Translations under genes and position numbers: made by a program
Part shown: piece by piece, positions 1-6,144 of the stretch
How the letters are laid out: each line of letters starts with the position of its first letter
How positions within the stretch are numbered: position 1 is the first letter of the stretch
Assembly: GCA_035719045.1 (NCBI GenBank)
Contig: DASTGO010000258.1
Location: 1 to 6,233, forward strand
DNA from: DASTGO01 sp035719045
GTDB taxonomy: Bacteria; Actinomycetota; Actinomycetes; Actinomycetales; Kineosporiaceae
DNA length: 6,233 nucleotides
Direction: 5' to 3'
Notes under the pieces: generated by a model
The model's database searches: none
Told to the model about the DNA's origin: nothing
Seen by the model: only the letters and a program-made list of their open reading frames with translations

Positions 1-8
1 AACGACAT

Positions 9-47
9 GGTGAGGGCCGCCCGGGAGGATTCCGGGCGGCCCTCACC
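9..47. terminator. Long GC-rich hairpin, putative factor-independent (possibly bidirectional) terminator
   Basis: Positions 9-24 and 32-47 are perfect reverse complements: a 16-bp stem closed by a 7-nt loop. No T run follows on either strand, so this is the GC-only hairpin type common in actinomycetes rather than a classical U-tract terminator. It lies about 125 bp beyond the stop of the minus-strand lipoprotein gene. It could end that transcript, or end a plus-strand gene lying left of the window. The structure is seen directly; the terminator role is inferred. Confidence 0.6.
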
Positions 48-173
48 GCTGGTCCTTCTGCCTCATCCTGCGGTCATCCGGGGGCGACCGCCGGGACGAG
101 CGGCACCAGAGCCAGCACCCGCATCAACGCTGTCATCGGCATCAGAGCTGGCACCGGCACCGCTACCTGCTGC

Positions 174-1331
174 CTACGCGCCGCCACCAGCCAGGCTGGA
201 CAGCGGCCTGCCGCTGGCCGCCAGCTGGCTGAGCACCGACTGCACCAGGCTGTTCAGATCGACCACCTGGCCGGCCGCTGGCGCGGTCACGGCCGCCGCC
301 TGGTCGTTGATGTCCACCCGCAACTGCTCGCCCGCGGTGTAGGACACGGCCTTGGGGTCCTTGCTCAGCTTGGCGAGGCTCTGCAGGTCGAAGACGGCGC
401 TGGTGTAGTGATCCGCCTTGATCGTGAGGATGACGTCCACGGTCCCGTCCGGCAGCGAACTGAGGCCGCTCTTCAGGTCGGACAGCGACGACGCCGTCCC
501 CGGAACCGCCCCGGTCGCGGCCATGGTGTCCACCACGGCCGTGAGGAACGCCTTGGCCTTCACCGTCAGGCGGACCTCGGTCTGGTCTCCGGAGGCGGTG
601 ACGGTCTTGGTCGAGTTGGCCTCGAAAGCGGCCAGCAGCTTGCTCTGCAGGCCCAGCATCGCCTGAGGCGACGGGGTCGCGGCCCCGCCGGCGCCGGCGG
701 AAGCCATCTTGGCCAGCTCCGGGTACTTCGCCAGCAGGGCGGGCAGGTCGAGCGAGAGCCACTTCCCCGTCTTCAGACCGTCCACCACCGGGGCCAGCAT
801 CGGCGGGGCGTCAGCCAGCTGCTCGCTCAGCTGCTGGCCGCTGACGGTGGACAGCTCAGCCAGGTCCACCCGGGTGTAGATCACCCCGTTGACGATGGTC
901 AGGCCGACCACCGACTTGCCGGAGCGGGTCAGGTCCAGCCGCATCGCGCCACTGTTCTTGAGCGCCGCCACCAGGTCCTTGGGCGCGGCCTGCGGCGCCT
1001 TGGTCGCCGACCCGAACGTCGCGTCACCGGCGGGATCGATCGTCACGGTGAGGCTCGAGCTCTCGATGAACTGAGCCACCCGCTTGTCCTCGGCCGTCGT
1101 CGCCGTCGCCAGCAGGGATCCCTTGGGGTCCTTGAGGCTCATCGTGAACGCGACAACCTTCGCGGCGGACAGGTTCGCCGCCGCCGCGTCCGCGGACTTC
1201 TTCGCGTCCACGGCGCCGCACCCGGCCAAGCCACCAGGGCCGGCGAGCAGCAGCGCACTCGCTGTCAGCGTTCCCATCACCCGCAGGCGGGGCCGAACGG
1301 CGCCCGCCAAGTGGGTCCTACCTTCCCTCAC
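174..1331 (-). CDS. Secreted lipoprotein of unknown function (385 aa)
   Basis: The product is predicted to be exported and lipid-anchored on the outer face of the membrane. From the GTG at 1331 the protein starts with an Arg-rich n-region (residues 1-18), a hydrophobic stretch TLTASALLLAG (20-30) and a canonical lipobox L-A-G-C with Cys38. The mature part has alternating beta-type segments, for example SLTVTID, MRLDLTRSG, VDVILTIKADHYTSAVFDL, and the pattern seems to occur twice. That suggests a LolA/LprG-like beta-sheet shell that may bind a lipid or hydrophobic ligand, but this is inferred from sequence texture only and no family motif is proven. No enzymatic motif is visible. The reading frame stays open upstream to 1532, but the 67 extra residues are Arg/Pro-rich, would bury the signal peptide, and lack a good ribosome site. 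The GTG has GGAG five bases upstream. It has no operon partner in the window and is divergent from the deacetylase gene at 2159. The lipoprotein call is firm; the function is unknown. Confidence 0.8.
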   Translation of the reverse strand: MREGRTHLAGAVRPRLRVMGTLTASALLLAGPGGLAGCGAVDAKKSADAAAANLSAAKVVAFTMSLKDPKGSLLATATTAEDKRVAQFIESSSLTVTIDPAGDATFGSATKAPQAAPKDLVAALKNSGAMRLDLTRSGKSVVGLTIVNGVIYTRVDLAELSTVSGQQLSEQLADAPPMLAPVVDGLKTGKWLSLDLPALLAKYPELAKMASAGAGGAATPSPQAMLGLQSKLLAAFEANSTKTVTASGDQTEVRLTVKAKAFLTAVVDTMAATGAVPGTASSLSDLKSGLSSLPDGTVDVILTIKADHYTSAVFDLQSLAKLSKDPKAVSYTAGEQLRVDINDQAAAVTAPAAGQVVDLNSLVQSVLSQLAASGRPLSSLAGGGA

Positions 1332-1336
1332 GCGAT

Positions 1337-1340
1337 CTCC
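1337..1340 (-). promoter_or_regulatory. Ribosome binding site choosing the lipoprotein start
   Basis: On the minus strand GGAG (1340 to 1337) is followed by five bases and then the GTG at 1331. This is the only start in the region with both a good ribosome site and a positively charged n-region ahead of the lipobox. The ATG at 1277 would leave the signal peptide without positive charges. Confidence 0.6.
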
Positions 1341-1765
1341 GATGCTCAATATCCAGCGAGGCACAACCACAGGACGCGTCGGGACCGCCGGTCTCCCCGT
1401 GCGGGCCCATCCCCATTCCCCCGAACCCCGCGCCTCCACAGCGGGTGAACCGCTTCGGAGCTGGGCAGATCTTACGGGACGACCGCGGGGCCTCTCCCGA
1501 CTTCTCGACCCCGGACGCCTGCCCACAGCCATCGTGGCCAGGCTGACTCGTCACAGAGACGGGTTCATGACCAAGGACGGGTAGACCGGGATACGCCGGA
1601 ACCCGCCGTACGTGCCACCGCACGCAGCACCGCAGACGGGTCCAACCCGGCCGTCGGCGTCGGCCTCCCGTTGATGACGAAGCCTCCCTCACAACACTCC
1701 AGTGCACATGCCGGGAACCGTCCGGCGCGCTGCCCTGGATTCACCTGTCGGCCTGCCCGGCGGCC

Positions 1766-1912
1766 AGGGGCGTGGCTTCGTCGACCCATGCCCGCCACGC
1801 ACTGCTCGCCGCCGACTTCATCGAGACCGTGACGGTGACCCGGATGTACATCCTCGCGGTGATCGAGCAGGCCAGCCGAGTCGTCCGGATCCTTGGTGCG
1901 ACCGCCCCCTGA
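1766..1912 (+). pseudogene. Relic of an integrase-type (rve/DDE) IS transposase
   Basis: The frame ending at the TGA at 1910-1912 reads HALLAADFIETVTVTRMYIL and continues AVIEQASRVVRILGATAP-stop. This matches my memory of the start of the integrase core in actinobacterial IS481/IS3-type transposases, where the pattern is ALLA-DF-ETV...MYVLAVIEHASR-IRILGATAHPT. The Asp of the ADF segment would be the first catalytic Asp. Compared with that pattern, about two residues are missing after ETV, and the frame stops where the family continues with HPTASW. The N-terminal helix-turn-helix region and the second Asp and Glu are absent. A short run at 1914-1937 (TRATFKIR) faintly resembles the later R-x-x-F-L-I-R-D-R-D motif, which would imply an internal deletion, but this is weak. 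I see no inverted repeats or target duplication around it. It is a dead fragment. Confidence 0.7.
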
Positions 1913-2146
1913 CTCGTGCCACCTTCAAGATCCGGAGATGTCACAGATCTGCAGGGGCTGATGGTCCGCGCGGTTCCGGTGTCCGCCGTGTTCGTGGTGC
2001 CCCGGCGGGCGCTTGGCGCTTGGTCGAGGCAGATGTGTTGCCGGCCGATGGATGACAGGGCAGCACCGATCAGGGCGTCCTTGGCGAGAGTCCGGGCCGG
2101 TGGCTGGCTGCCCGGCGTCTCCTTGCGGGAGGGCACCGTCGCTTGC

Positions 2147-2151
2147 GAGGG
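2147..2151 (+). promoter_or_regulatory. Ribosome binding site for the deacetylase gene
   Basis: GAGGG lies seven bases upstream of the GTG at 2159. It supports this start over the far upstream ATG at 1916, whose extra 81 residues would bury the twin-arginine signal. Confidence 0.6.
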
Positions 2152-2158
2152 TGAGTCC

Positions 2159-3031
2159 GTGACGGAGTTCGAGGCGCCACTGTGGTCACGTCGGCGCTTT
2201 CTCGGGGGCGTGACGGGGCTGGTGGTCTTGGGCGCCGTATCGGGTGCCTGCAGCGGGGATCCGACCGGGGCGCGGCCAGCTACCGGGACCGGCGCAGCAG
2301 GTTCTGTGAGCCCCGGTCGTGTCGGCGCCGGGAGCGTGGACGCGGAGTTGATCAGTCGGCGCTACCAGGGCCTGAAGCCGTTCCCTGCGGCGCCCACTGC
2401 GCCGGGAGCGAAGCCGATGGCGCTGAGCCCGGCTCGTCCGGGTGTCTTCTCCCGGGTGCCGATCAGCGACAAGGTCGTGTTTGTCACGATTGATGACGGG
2501 GTCGAGAAGGACCCGGCGTTCATCCAGATGGTCAAGGACTTCCAGGTTCCGATCATGGTCTGCCTGGCCGACACGCTGATCAGGGACGACTACGCCTACT
2601 TCTCGCGCCTGTACGACACCGGATATGTGTCGATCCAGAACCACACGCTCACCCACCCCCTGGACATGCCGCATCTGTCCGCCGCGCGACAGCTCGACGA
2701 GATCGCCGGACAACAGGACAAGCTGCGGGCGCATTACGGCACGACACCCCGCATCTTCCGGCCACCAGGCGGCAACTATGACGCGACCACCATCGCCGCA
2801 GCCGGACAAGCCGGTCTCGGCGGGGTCATGCTGTGGAAAGAGGCCATGCAGATCAAGGACATGCAGTACCAGACGGCCGGGCACGACCTGATGCCGGGAG
2901 ACATCATCCTGTGCCATTTCCGGGGACCGGCTCAACTCAAGGGCGAGACCATGGTCCAGATGATGATCAACTTATACCGGCACATCCAGGCACAAGGCTT
3001 CACCATCGCCGACATCACCAGATACGTGTGA
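2159..3031 (+). CDS. Exported polysaccharide deacetylase, NodB/CE4 domain (290 aa)
   Basis: CE4 enzymes are metal-dependent hydrolases that remove N- or O-acetyl groups from glycans such as peptidoglycan, chitin or xylan; the substrate here is unknown. The N-terminus has a twin-arginine signal, SRRRFLG (residues 10-16), then a hydrophobic stretch ending at SGAC (Cys31). The -3 residue is Ser rather than Leu, so lipidation is possible but not canonical. A low-complexity Gly/Ala/Pro/Ser linker follows to about residue 60. The NodB motifs are in order. Motif 1 is TIDDG (110-114), with Asp112 the likely base and Asp113 a metal ligand. Motif 2 is NHTLTHP, with His162 and His166. Motif 3 is FRPPGGNYD (about 200-208), and LWKEA (about 225-229) lies in the motif 4 region. 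Motif 5 is ILCHF, with His253. All the expected catalytic and metal residues are present. TIDDG instead of the usual TFDDG is a common mild variant. The start is set by the GAGGG ribosome site and the signal peptide. The gene stands alone: upstream is IS debris and downstream is a truncated gene on the other strand. Confidence 0.9.
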   Translation: MTEFEAPLWSRRRFLGGVTGLVVLGAVSGACSGDPTGARPATGTGAAGSVSPGRVGAGSVDAELISRRYQGLKPFPAAPTAPGAKPMALSPARPGVFSRVPISDKVVFVTIDDGVEKDPAFIQMVKDFQVPIMVCLADTLIRDDYAYFSRLYDTGYVSIQNHTLTHPLDMPHLSAARQLDEIAGQQDKLRAHYGTTPRIFRPPGGNYDATTIAAAGQAGLGGVMLWKEAMQIKDMQYQTAGHDLMPGDIILCHFRGPAQLKGETMVQMMINLYRHIQAQGFTIADITRYV

Positions 3032-3034
3032 CGG

Positions 3035-3049
3035 CTTGCGTTCCGCAAG
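3035..3049 (+). terminator. Small hairpin just after the deacetylase stop
   Basis: CTTGCG and CGCAAG form a perfect 6-bp stem with a TTC loop, starting four bases after the TGA at 3029-3031. No T tract follows. Its position suggests transcript ending or 3'-end protection, but so short a stem is weak evidence. Confidence 0.3.
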
Positions 3050-3147
3050 GAAGGCGAGGCTACATGCAACTTCACCGGCCCTTCGTAGTTCAATCCCAGC
3101 ATCACCCATGACGCATCACGAATGACTTGACCACCAGTTGACGCAAC

Positions 3148-3362
3148 TCACTTGCGACCGGCGTGAATGTAGACCATCGCAGACCCCTGGGATGAATCCA
3201 CCGCAAGGAAGCAGTAGGTGACGGGCGGTGCCTTGTCGGCAGCACCGGGGGTGCAGGCCGCCCGATAGGGACCGTTCAGCCCCAACTCCTCACTCGTCCA
3301 CCCGGCGTCCGCAATGTCAGAACTGGTGAATGGATTCCCAGATCGGTCCCCCGGTTCCAACC
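3148..3362 (-). pseudogene. 3' remnant of an unrecognised gene, truncated by IS elements
   Basis: A minus-strand frame of about 70 codons ends with a TGA at 3148-3150. Its amino acid mix is balanced and protein-like (…FTSSDIADAGWTSEELGLNG…PPVTYCFLAVDSSQGSAMVY…), unlike the Arg/Pro-rich shadow frames nearby. It includes two Cys that could pair and ends in a Gly-Arg-Lys tail. It has no plausible start of its own: the frame can begin at a TTG at 3360, but with no ribosome site. It runs straight into the IS-A target duplication at 3353-3362, so it looks like the C-terminal end of a longer protein cut by mobile DNA. The missing 5' part is not recognisable on the far side of the IS pair (6110-6233), so a simple insertion does not explain the break. 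I do not recognise the family. Confidence 0.55.
3353..3362 (+). repeat. Target site duplication of IS-A, left copy
   Basis: GGTTCCAACC lies directly outside the left end of IS-A and is repeated exactly at 4698-4707. Ten base pairs fits the 8-10 bp duplications known for ISAs1-family elements. The sequence is itself an interrupted palindrome, GGTT-CC-AACC. Confidence 0.92.
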
Positions 3363-3380
3363 CAGGGCCTCGGCAAAGTC
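3363..3380 (+). repeat. IS-A left inverted repeat (18 bp)
   Basis: Perfect reverse complement of 4680-4697. The next four bases (ATGA versus GTCA) match at two positions, so the perfect repeat stops at 18 bp. Confidence 0.92.
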
Positions 3381-3496
3381 ATGAGGGGCGGGTGATCTGG
3401 GTGGGTTTGCGACACGCCGGTGAGGTAGCAGTACGGGCATGACCCCCGAAGTGATCATGGCGGTTCCTACGCCAACCAGGTCACTGCAGAGGGGCC

Positions 3497-4678
3497 ATGC
3501 CCGCTGTTCCATCTTCCCCGATCGACCCCGTGATCGGCCATCTTGTCGACCTCAGCGAGCACCTCGCAGGTGACCGGTCTGGTCTGCTTGCGGTGCTGAG
3601 ACAGGTCAGTGACCCTCGCAAGGCGCGCGGGGTACGGCACTCGCTGGCGGGGGTGCTGACGCTGGCGTTGTGCGCAGTGCTGGCTGGTGCTCGGTCGTTC
3701 GTCGCGATCGCCGAGTGGGCCGCGGACGCTGGGGAGGAGATCCTCACCGATGCCGGTGCACGGCGGGGCGCACCGAGCGAGTCGACATTCCGGCGGATCC
3801 TGCAGCGTCTCGACGGTGACGACCTGGACCAGCGGTTGGGCCAGTGGGCCCAGGCCCGGGTCGCAGGGTCGGCCGGCAGGCTGCGGGGCGTGGCCGTGGA
3901 CGGCAAGGCTGTACGTGGCTCAGCCACGCCGGCCCGGACCGCCCGGATGCTGATGGCGGCGTTCGATCACACGCAAGGACTGGTGCTCGGGCAGGTCGAG
4001 ATCGGTGTCAAGACCAACGAGATCCCACTGTTCTCAACGCTTCTGGACACCGTCGACCTGACCGGTGCGGTGGTCACCGCCGATGCCTTGCACGCTCAGC
4101 GCGACCACGCCGAGTACCTCGTCGCCCGGCGCGGCGCGCACTACCTGCTCACCGTGAAGGCCAACCAGCCGAGTCTGTTCGCCCAGCTGGCGGCCCTGCC
4201 CTGGCCGCAGATCCCGCTGGCCGACCGCACCCGCGAACGCGGCCACGGACGCGAGGAGACCCGCCAACTCAAGGCCACCGCCCTGGCCGGGCCCGGCCGC
4301 GAACTGCTGTTCCCCCATGCCGCCCAGGCCCTGCAGATCATCCGGCGACGCCGACCACTCAACGCCGACAAGAAGTGGTCGGCCGAGACCGTCTATGCGA
4401 TCACCTCCCTGACCGCGCGCGACGCCAGTGGCACAGACCTGGCCGAACTGGCCCGCGGCCACTGGAGCATCGAAGACCGTCTCCACTGGGTCCGAGACGT
4501 CTCCTACGACGAAGACCGCTCCCAGATCCGCACCGGCAGCGGCCCCCGCACCATGGCCTCGCTGCGCAACCTGGCCATCAGCGCCGTCCGCCTCACCGGC
4601 GTCACCAACATCGCCGCCAGCATCCGCCACCAGGCCCGTCGACCCGACCGCCCGCTACAGGTGATCAAGAGCCTCTGA
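3497..4678 (+). CDS. ISAs1-family DDE transposase of IS-A (393 aa)
   Basis: It catalyses cut-and-paste or copy movement of IS-A by binding its inverted repeats. Residues about 28-120 match the DDE_Tnp_1-associated N-terminal domain typical of this family (VSDPRKARGVRHSLAGVLTL, ARSFVAIAEWA, SESTFRRILQRLD). The catalytic domain follows, with the three acidic residues visible: Asp135 in VAVDGKAVRG, Asp196 in VVTADALHAQ, and Glu326 in HWSIEDRLHWVRDV. The conserved TNEIP segment is at 173-177. The ATG start has AGAGG four bases upstream and matches the MP-SSPI N-terminus of the neighbouring IS-B transposase. The stop lies one base before the right inverted repeat, so the gene fills the element. 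The length is normal for the family and nothing is broken, so it is likely functional. Confidence 0.95.
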   Translation: MPAVPSSPIDPVIGHLVDLSEHLAGDRSGLLAVLRQVSDPRKARGVRHSLAGVLTLALCAVLAGARSFVAIAEWAADAGEEILTDAGARRGAPSESTFRRILQRLDGDDLDQRLGQWAQARVAGSAGRLRGVAVDGKAVRGSATPARTARMLMAAFDHTQGLVLGQVEIGVKTNEIPLFSTLLDTVDLTGAVVTADALHAQRDHAEYLVARRGAHYLLTVKANQPSLFAQLAALPWPQIPLADRTRERGHGREETRQLKATALAGPGRELLFPHAAQALQIIRRRRPLNADKKWSAETVYAITSLTARDASGTDLAELARGHWSIEDRLHWVRDVSYDEDRSQIRTGSGPRTMASLRNLAISAVRLTGVTNIAASIRHQARRPDRPLQVIKSL

Positions 4679-4679
4679 C

Positions 4680-4697
4680 GACTTTGCCGAGGCCCTG
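4680..4697 (-). repeat. IS-A right inverted repeat (18 bp)
   Basis: Perfect reverse complement of the left end at 3363-3380. It begins one base after the transposase stop codon. Confidence 0.92.
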
Positions 4698-4707
4698 GGT
4701 TCCAACC
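4698..4707 (+). repeat. Target site duplication of IS-A, right copy
   Basis: Exact copy of GGTTCCAACC at 3353-3362. Only one base (4708) separates it from the CAGGG terminus of IS-B. Confidence 0.92.
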
Positions 4708-4708
4708 C

Positions 4709-4729
4709 CAGGGCCATTGCGTAGTCGCG
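4709..4729 (+). repeat. IS-B left inverted repeat (21 bp)
   Basis: Reads CAGGGCCATTGCGTAGTCG then CG. It pairs with 6089-6109 with three mismatches, at repeat positions 6, 14 and 20. Confidence 0.88.
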
Positions 4730-4857
4730 GTTGAGGTGGTCTGACCTGGGATAACCCGGTTTGCGACACACTGCTGAGATGCGGGGGCGGGCGCGTCCCT
4801 GGCGGTGATCATCGGGTTACCACACCTGAAACGATCACCTGAGAGTCGCGCCCGCCG

Positions 4858-6104
4858 ATGCCATCTTCCCCCATCGCAGCCGTGTCCGACATGCTGCACA
4901 GCCACGTCCTGGACACTGCCGGTTCGCTGACCCCAGCCACCGAACGTGATCGGCGGAGCCTCGCCGCCACGCTCGCAGTGGTGCCTGATCCGCGCCGCCG
5001 CAGGGGCGTGCGCCACGCCTTCACCCCACTGCTGACAGCGGTCATCTGCGCGATGCTCGCCGGGTCCCGGTCGTTCGCCGCGATCGCCGAGTGGGTCGCC
5101 GATCTGCCCGCTGCTGCGCGCGCCGATCTCGGGCTGACCGGTCCGGGCCCGGCCGGTACCACGTTGTGGCGTCTGCTGACCGCGGTGGACCCGACCACGC
5201 CGCAGGACGCCGTCGGCGCCTGGCTACGCGAGCGACTGACCTGGCGGGCGAACCAGGCCGACCGGCGCCGACGCCGGGGCCGGCGGGTCCTGGCCGTGGA
5301 CGGCAAGGCCATGCGGGCCACCCTGCGCGGGGCCACAACCCCATCCACCTGCTCGCCGTCCTCGACCACGCCACCTCGATCGTCCTGGCCCAGGTCAACG
5401 TGGACGCCAAGACCAACGAAATCCCTTGCCTGAAAACGGTCTTGGACCAGATCACCGACCTCAAGGACGTCCTGATCACCGCCGACGCCCTGCACTGCCA
5501 GACCGCCCACATCACCTACCTGCTCGGTCGCGGAGCACACCTGCTGGTCTGCGCGAAAGGCAACCAACCCGGCCTACTCACCCGGCTCAAGGCGCTGCCC
5601 TGGAAGCAGATCCCCCTCGGGCACACCAGCACCGACCGGGCCCACGGCCGGATCGAAGAACGCACCGCCAAGGTCGTCACCGTCACCGAATCCGCCGGCG
5701 GACTCGGCTTCCCCGGAGCCGCCCAAGCCATCCAGATCACCCGCCGCACCAAGCGCATCAACCCCAAGCCCGGCAAGAAGAACCCCTGGCGCACCGAGAC
5801 CGTCTACGCCATCGTCACCCTGCCCGCCGAACAAGCCACCGCCGCCGAACTCGCCGGCTGGATCAGATCGCACTGGCACATCGAGAACCGGCTCCACTGG
5901 GTCCGGGACGTGACTCTGGGTGAAGACCTTCACCAGGCCCGGACCGGCAACGGCCCGCACGTCCTGGCCATCCTGCGCAACTTCGCTATCAGCGTCCTGC
6001 GCCTGGCCGACCACGACAACATCGCCCGAGCCCTACGCCACTACGGCAGACACACCGACCAAGCGATCGCACTCCTGAACAGGGCATTCACGACTTCGCA
6101 ATGA
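4858..6104 (+). pseudogene. ISAs1-family transposase of IS-B, split by a frameshift
   Basis: The 5' part is read from the ATG at 4858. It carries the DDE_Tnp_1-associated domain (PDPRRRRGVRHAFTPLLTAV, SRSFAAIAEWV) and the first catalytic Asp (VLAVDGKAMR, Asp148). This frame then turns into a Ser/Thr/Pro-rich nonsense tail and stops at 5433. The rest of the protein continues one frame away from about 5331: NPIHLLAVLDHATSIVLAQV, TNEIP, ITADALHCQ with the second Asp, and HWHIENRLHWVRDV with the Glu, ending at the TGA at 6102-6104. The break lies at the four-G run 5329-5332. Restoring one G gives …RGGHNPIHLL… in a continuous 415-aa protein, with catalytic residues Asp148, Asp210 and Glu343. The stop codon lies inside the right inverted repeat. 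Everything else is well preserved, so the lesion is recent or is a base-calling error. No strong ribosome site precedes the ATG; the start rests on similarity to the IS-A protein. Confidence 0.88.
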
Positions 6105-6109
6105 CCCTG
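6089..6109 (-). repeat. IS-B right inverted repeat (21 bp)
   Basis: Reverse complement of 4709-4729 at 18 of 21 positions. It contains the transposase stop codon (6102-6104) and ends in CCCTG at 6109. Confidence 0.88.
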
Positions 6110-6144
6110 GGGGCCACGGACAGGGGTCCTGGGCCTGCTGGCGG

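Larger units (their letters stand above)
1332..2158. other. 827-bp gap between divergent genes, with IS debris
   Basis: No intact gene is supported here. The reading frames present are Arg/Pro/Gly-rich and typical of non-coding GC-rich DNA. The only recognisable coding content is the transposase relic at 1766-1912. A minus-strand frame ending at about 1565 has fairly coding-like third positions over its last 40 codons, but I recognise nothing in it. I see no convincing -35/-10 pair for either flanking gene, although both promoters must lie in or near this stretch. A small inverted repeat, AGCGG-GTGAA-CCGCT, occurs near 1440. Confidence 0.6.
3363..4697 (+). mobile_element. IS-A: complete ISAs1-family insertion sequence (1335 bp)
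   Basis: The element begins with CAGGGCCTCGGCAAAGTC (3363-3380) and ends with its perfect reverse complement at 4680-4697. It carries one transposase gene in the same orientation. It is flanked by an exact 10-bp duplication. Length, the CAGGG terminus, the transposase domains and the duplication size all fit the ISAs1 family. Intact ends, an intact gene and identical target duplications indicate a fairly recent insertion that may still be mobile. Confidence 0.93.
4709..6109 (+). mobile_element. IS-B: second ISAs1-family element (1401 bp), defective transposase
   Basis: The left end at 4709-4729 and the right end at 6089-6109 are inverted repeats matching at 18 of 21 positions; both begin with CAGGG read inward. 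The element holds a single ISAs1-type transposase reading frame in the same direction as IS-A. It is a different family member from IS-A: its repeats differ beyond CAGGG-CC and the protein is clearly diverged. Ten bases on the left (GTTCCAACCC) and on the right (GGGGCCACGG) do not match, so there is no target duplication. This suggests deletion or recombination at one flank after insertion. Its own transposase is frameshifted, but the ends look usable in trans by a related intact transposase. Confidence 0.88.

Noticed and set aside
408..1448. Long plus-strand open frame opposite the lipoprotein gene
   Set aside because: The translation is Arg/Gly/His-rich with no domain or signal and is the antisense shadow of a frame that has a signal peptide, lipobox and ribosome site.
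1332..1532. N-terminal extension of the lipoprotein to the ATG at 1532
   Set aside because: It adds 67 Arg/Pro-rich residues before the signal peptide, which would prevent export; the GTG at 1331 has a better ribosome site.
1565..1798. Small minus-strand frame with fairly coding-like composition
   Set aside because: No recognisable motif, no clear ribosome site, and it overlaps the transposase relic on the other strand; not enough to call a gene.
1916..2158. N-terminal extension of the deacetylase to the ATG at 1916
   Set aside because: It would bury the twin-arginine signal 80 residues deep and overlaps IS debris; the GTG at 2159 has GAGGG at good spacing.
3083..3102. tRNA T-arm-like string GTTCAATCCC
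   Set aside because: The flanking bases do not pair into a T stem and no acceptor, D or anticodon arms are present.
3136..3148. Small inverted repeat AGTTG-ACG-CAACT near the stop of the truncated gene
   Set aside because: A 5-bp stem without a T tract is too weak to call a terminator.
5329..5332. Classical programmed -1 frameshift site in IS-B
   Set aside because: The sequence around the join (C-GGG-GCC) does not let both tRNAs re-pair in the -1 frame, so it is not an X-XXY-YYZ slippery heptamer; a lost G is simpler.
3353..6109. Composite transposon formed by the two IS elements
   Set aside because: Only 11 bp lie between them, with no cargo, and the elements are different family members; they are better described as adjacent insertions.
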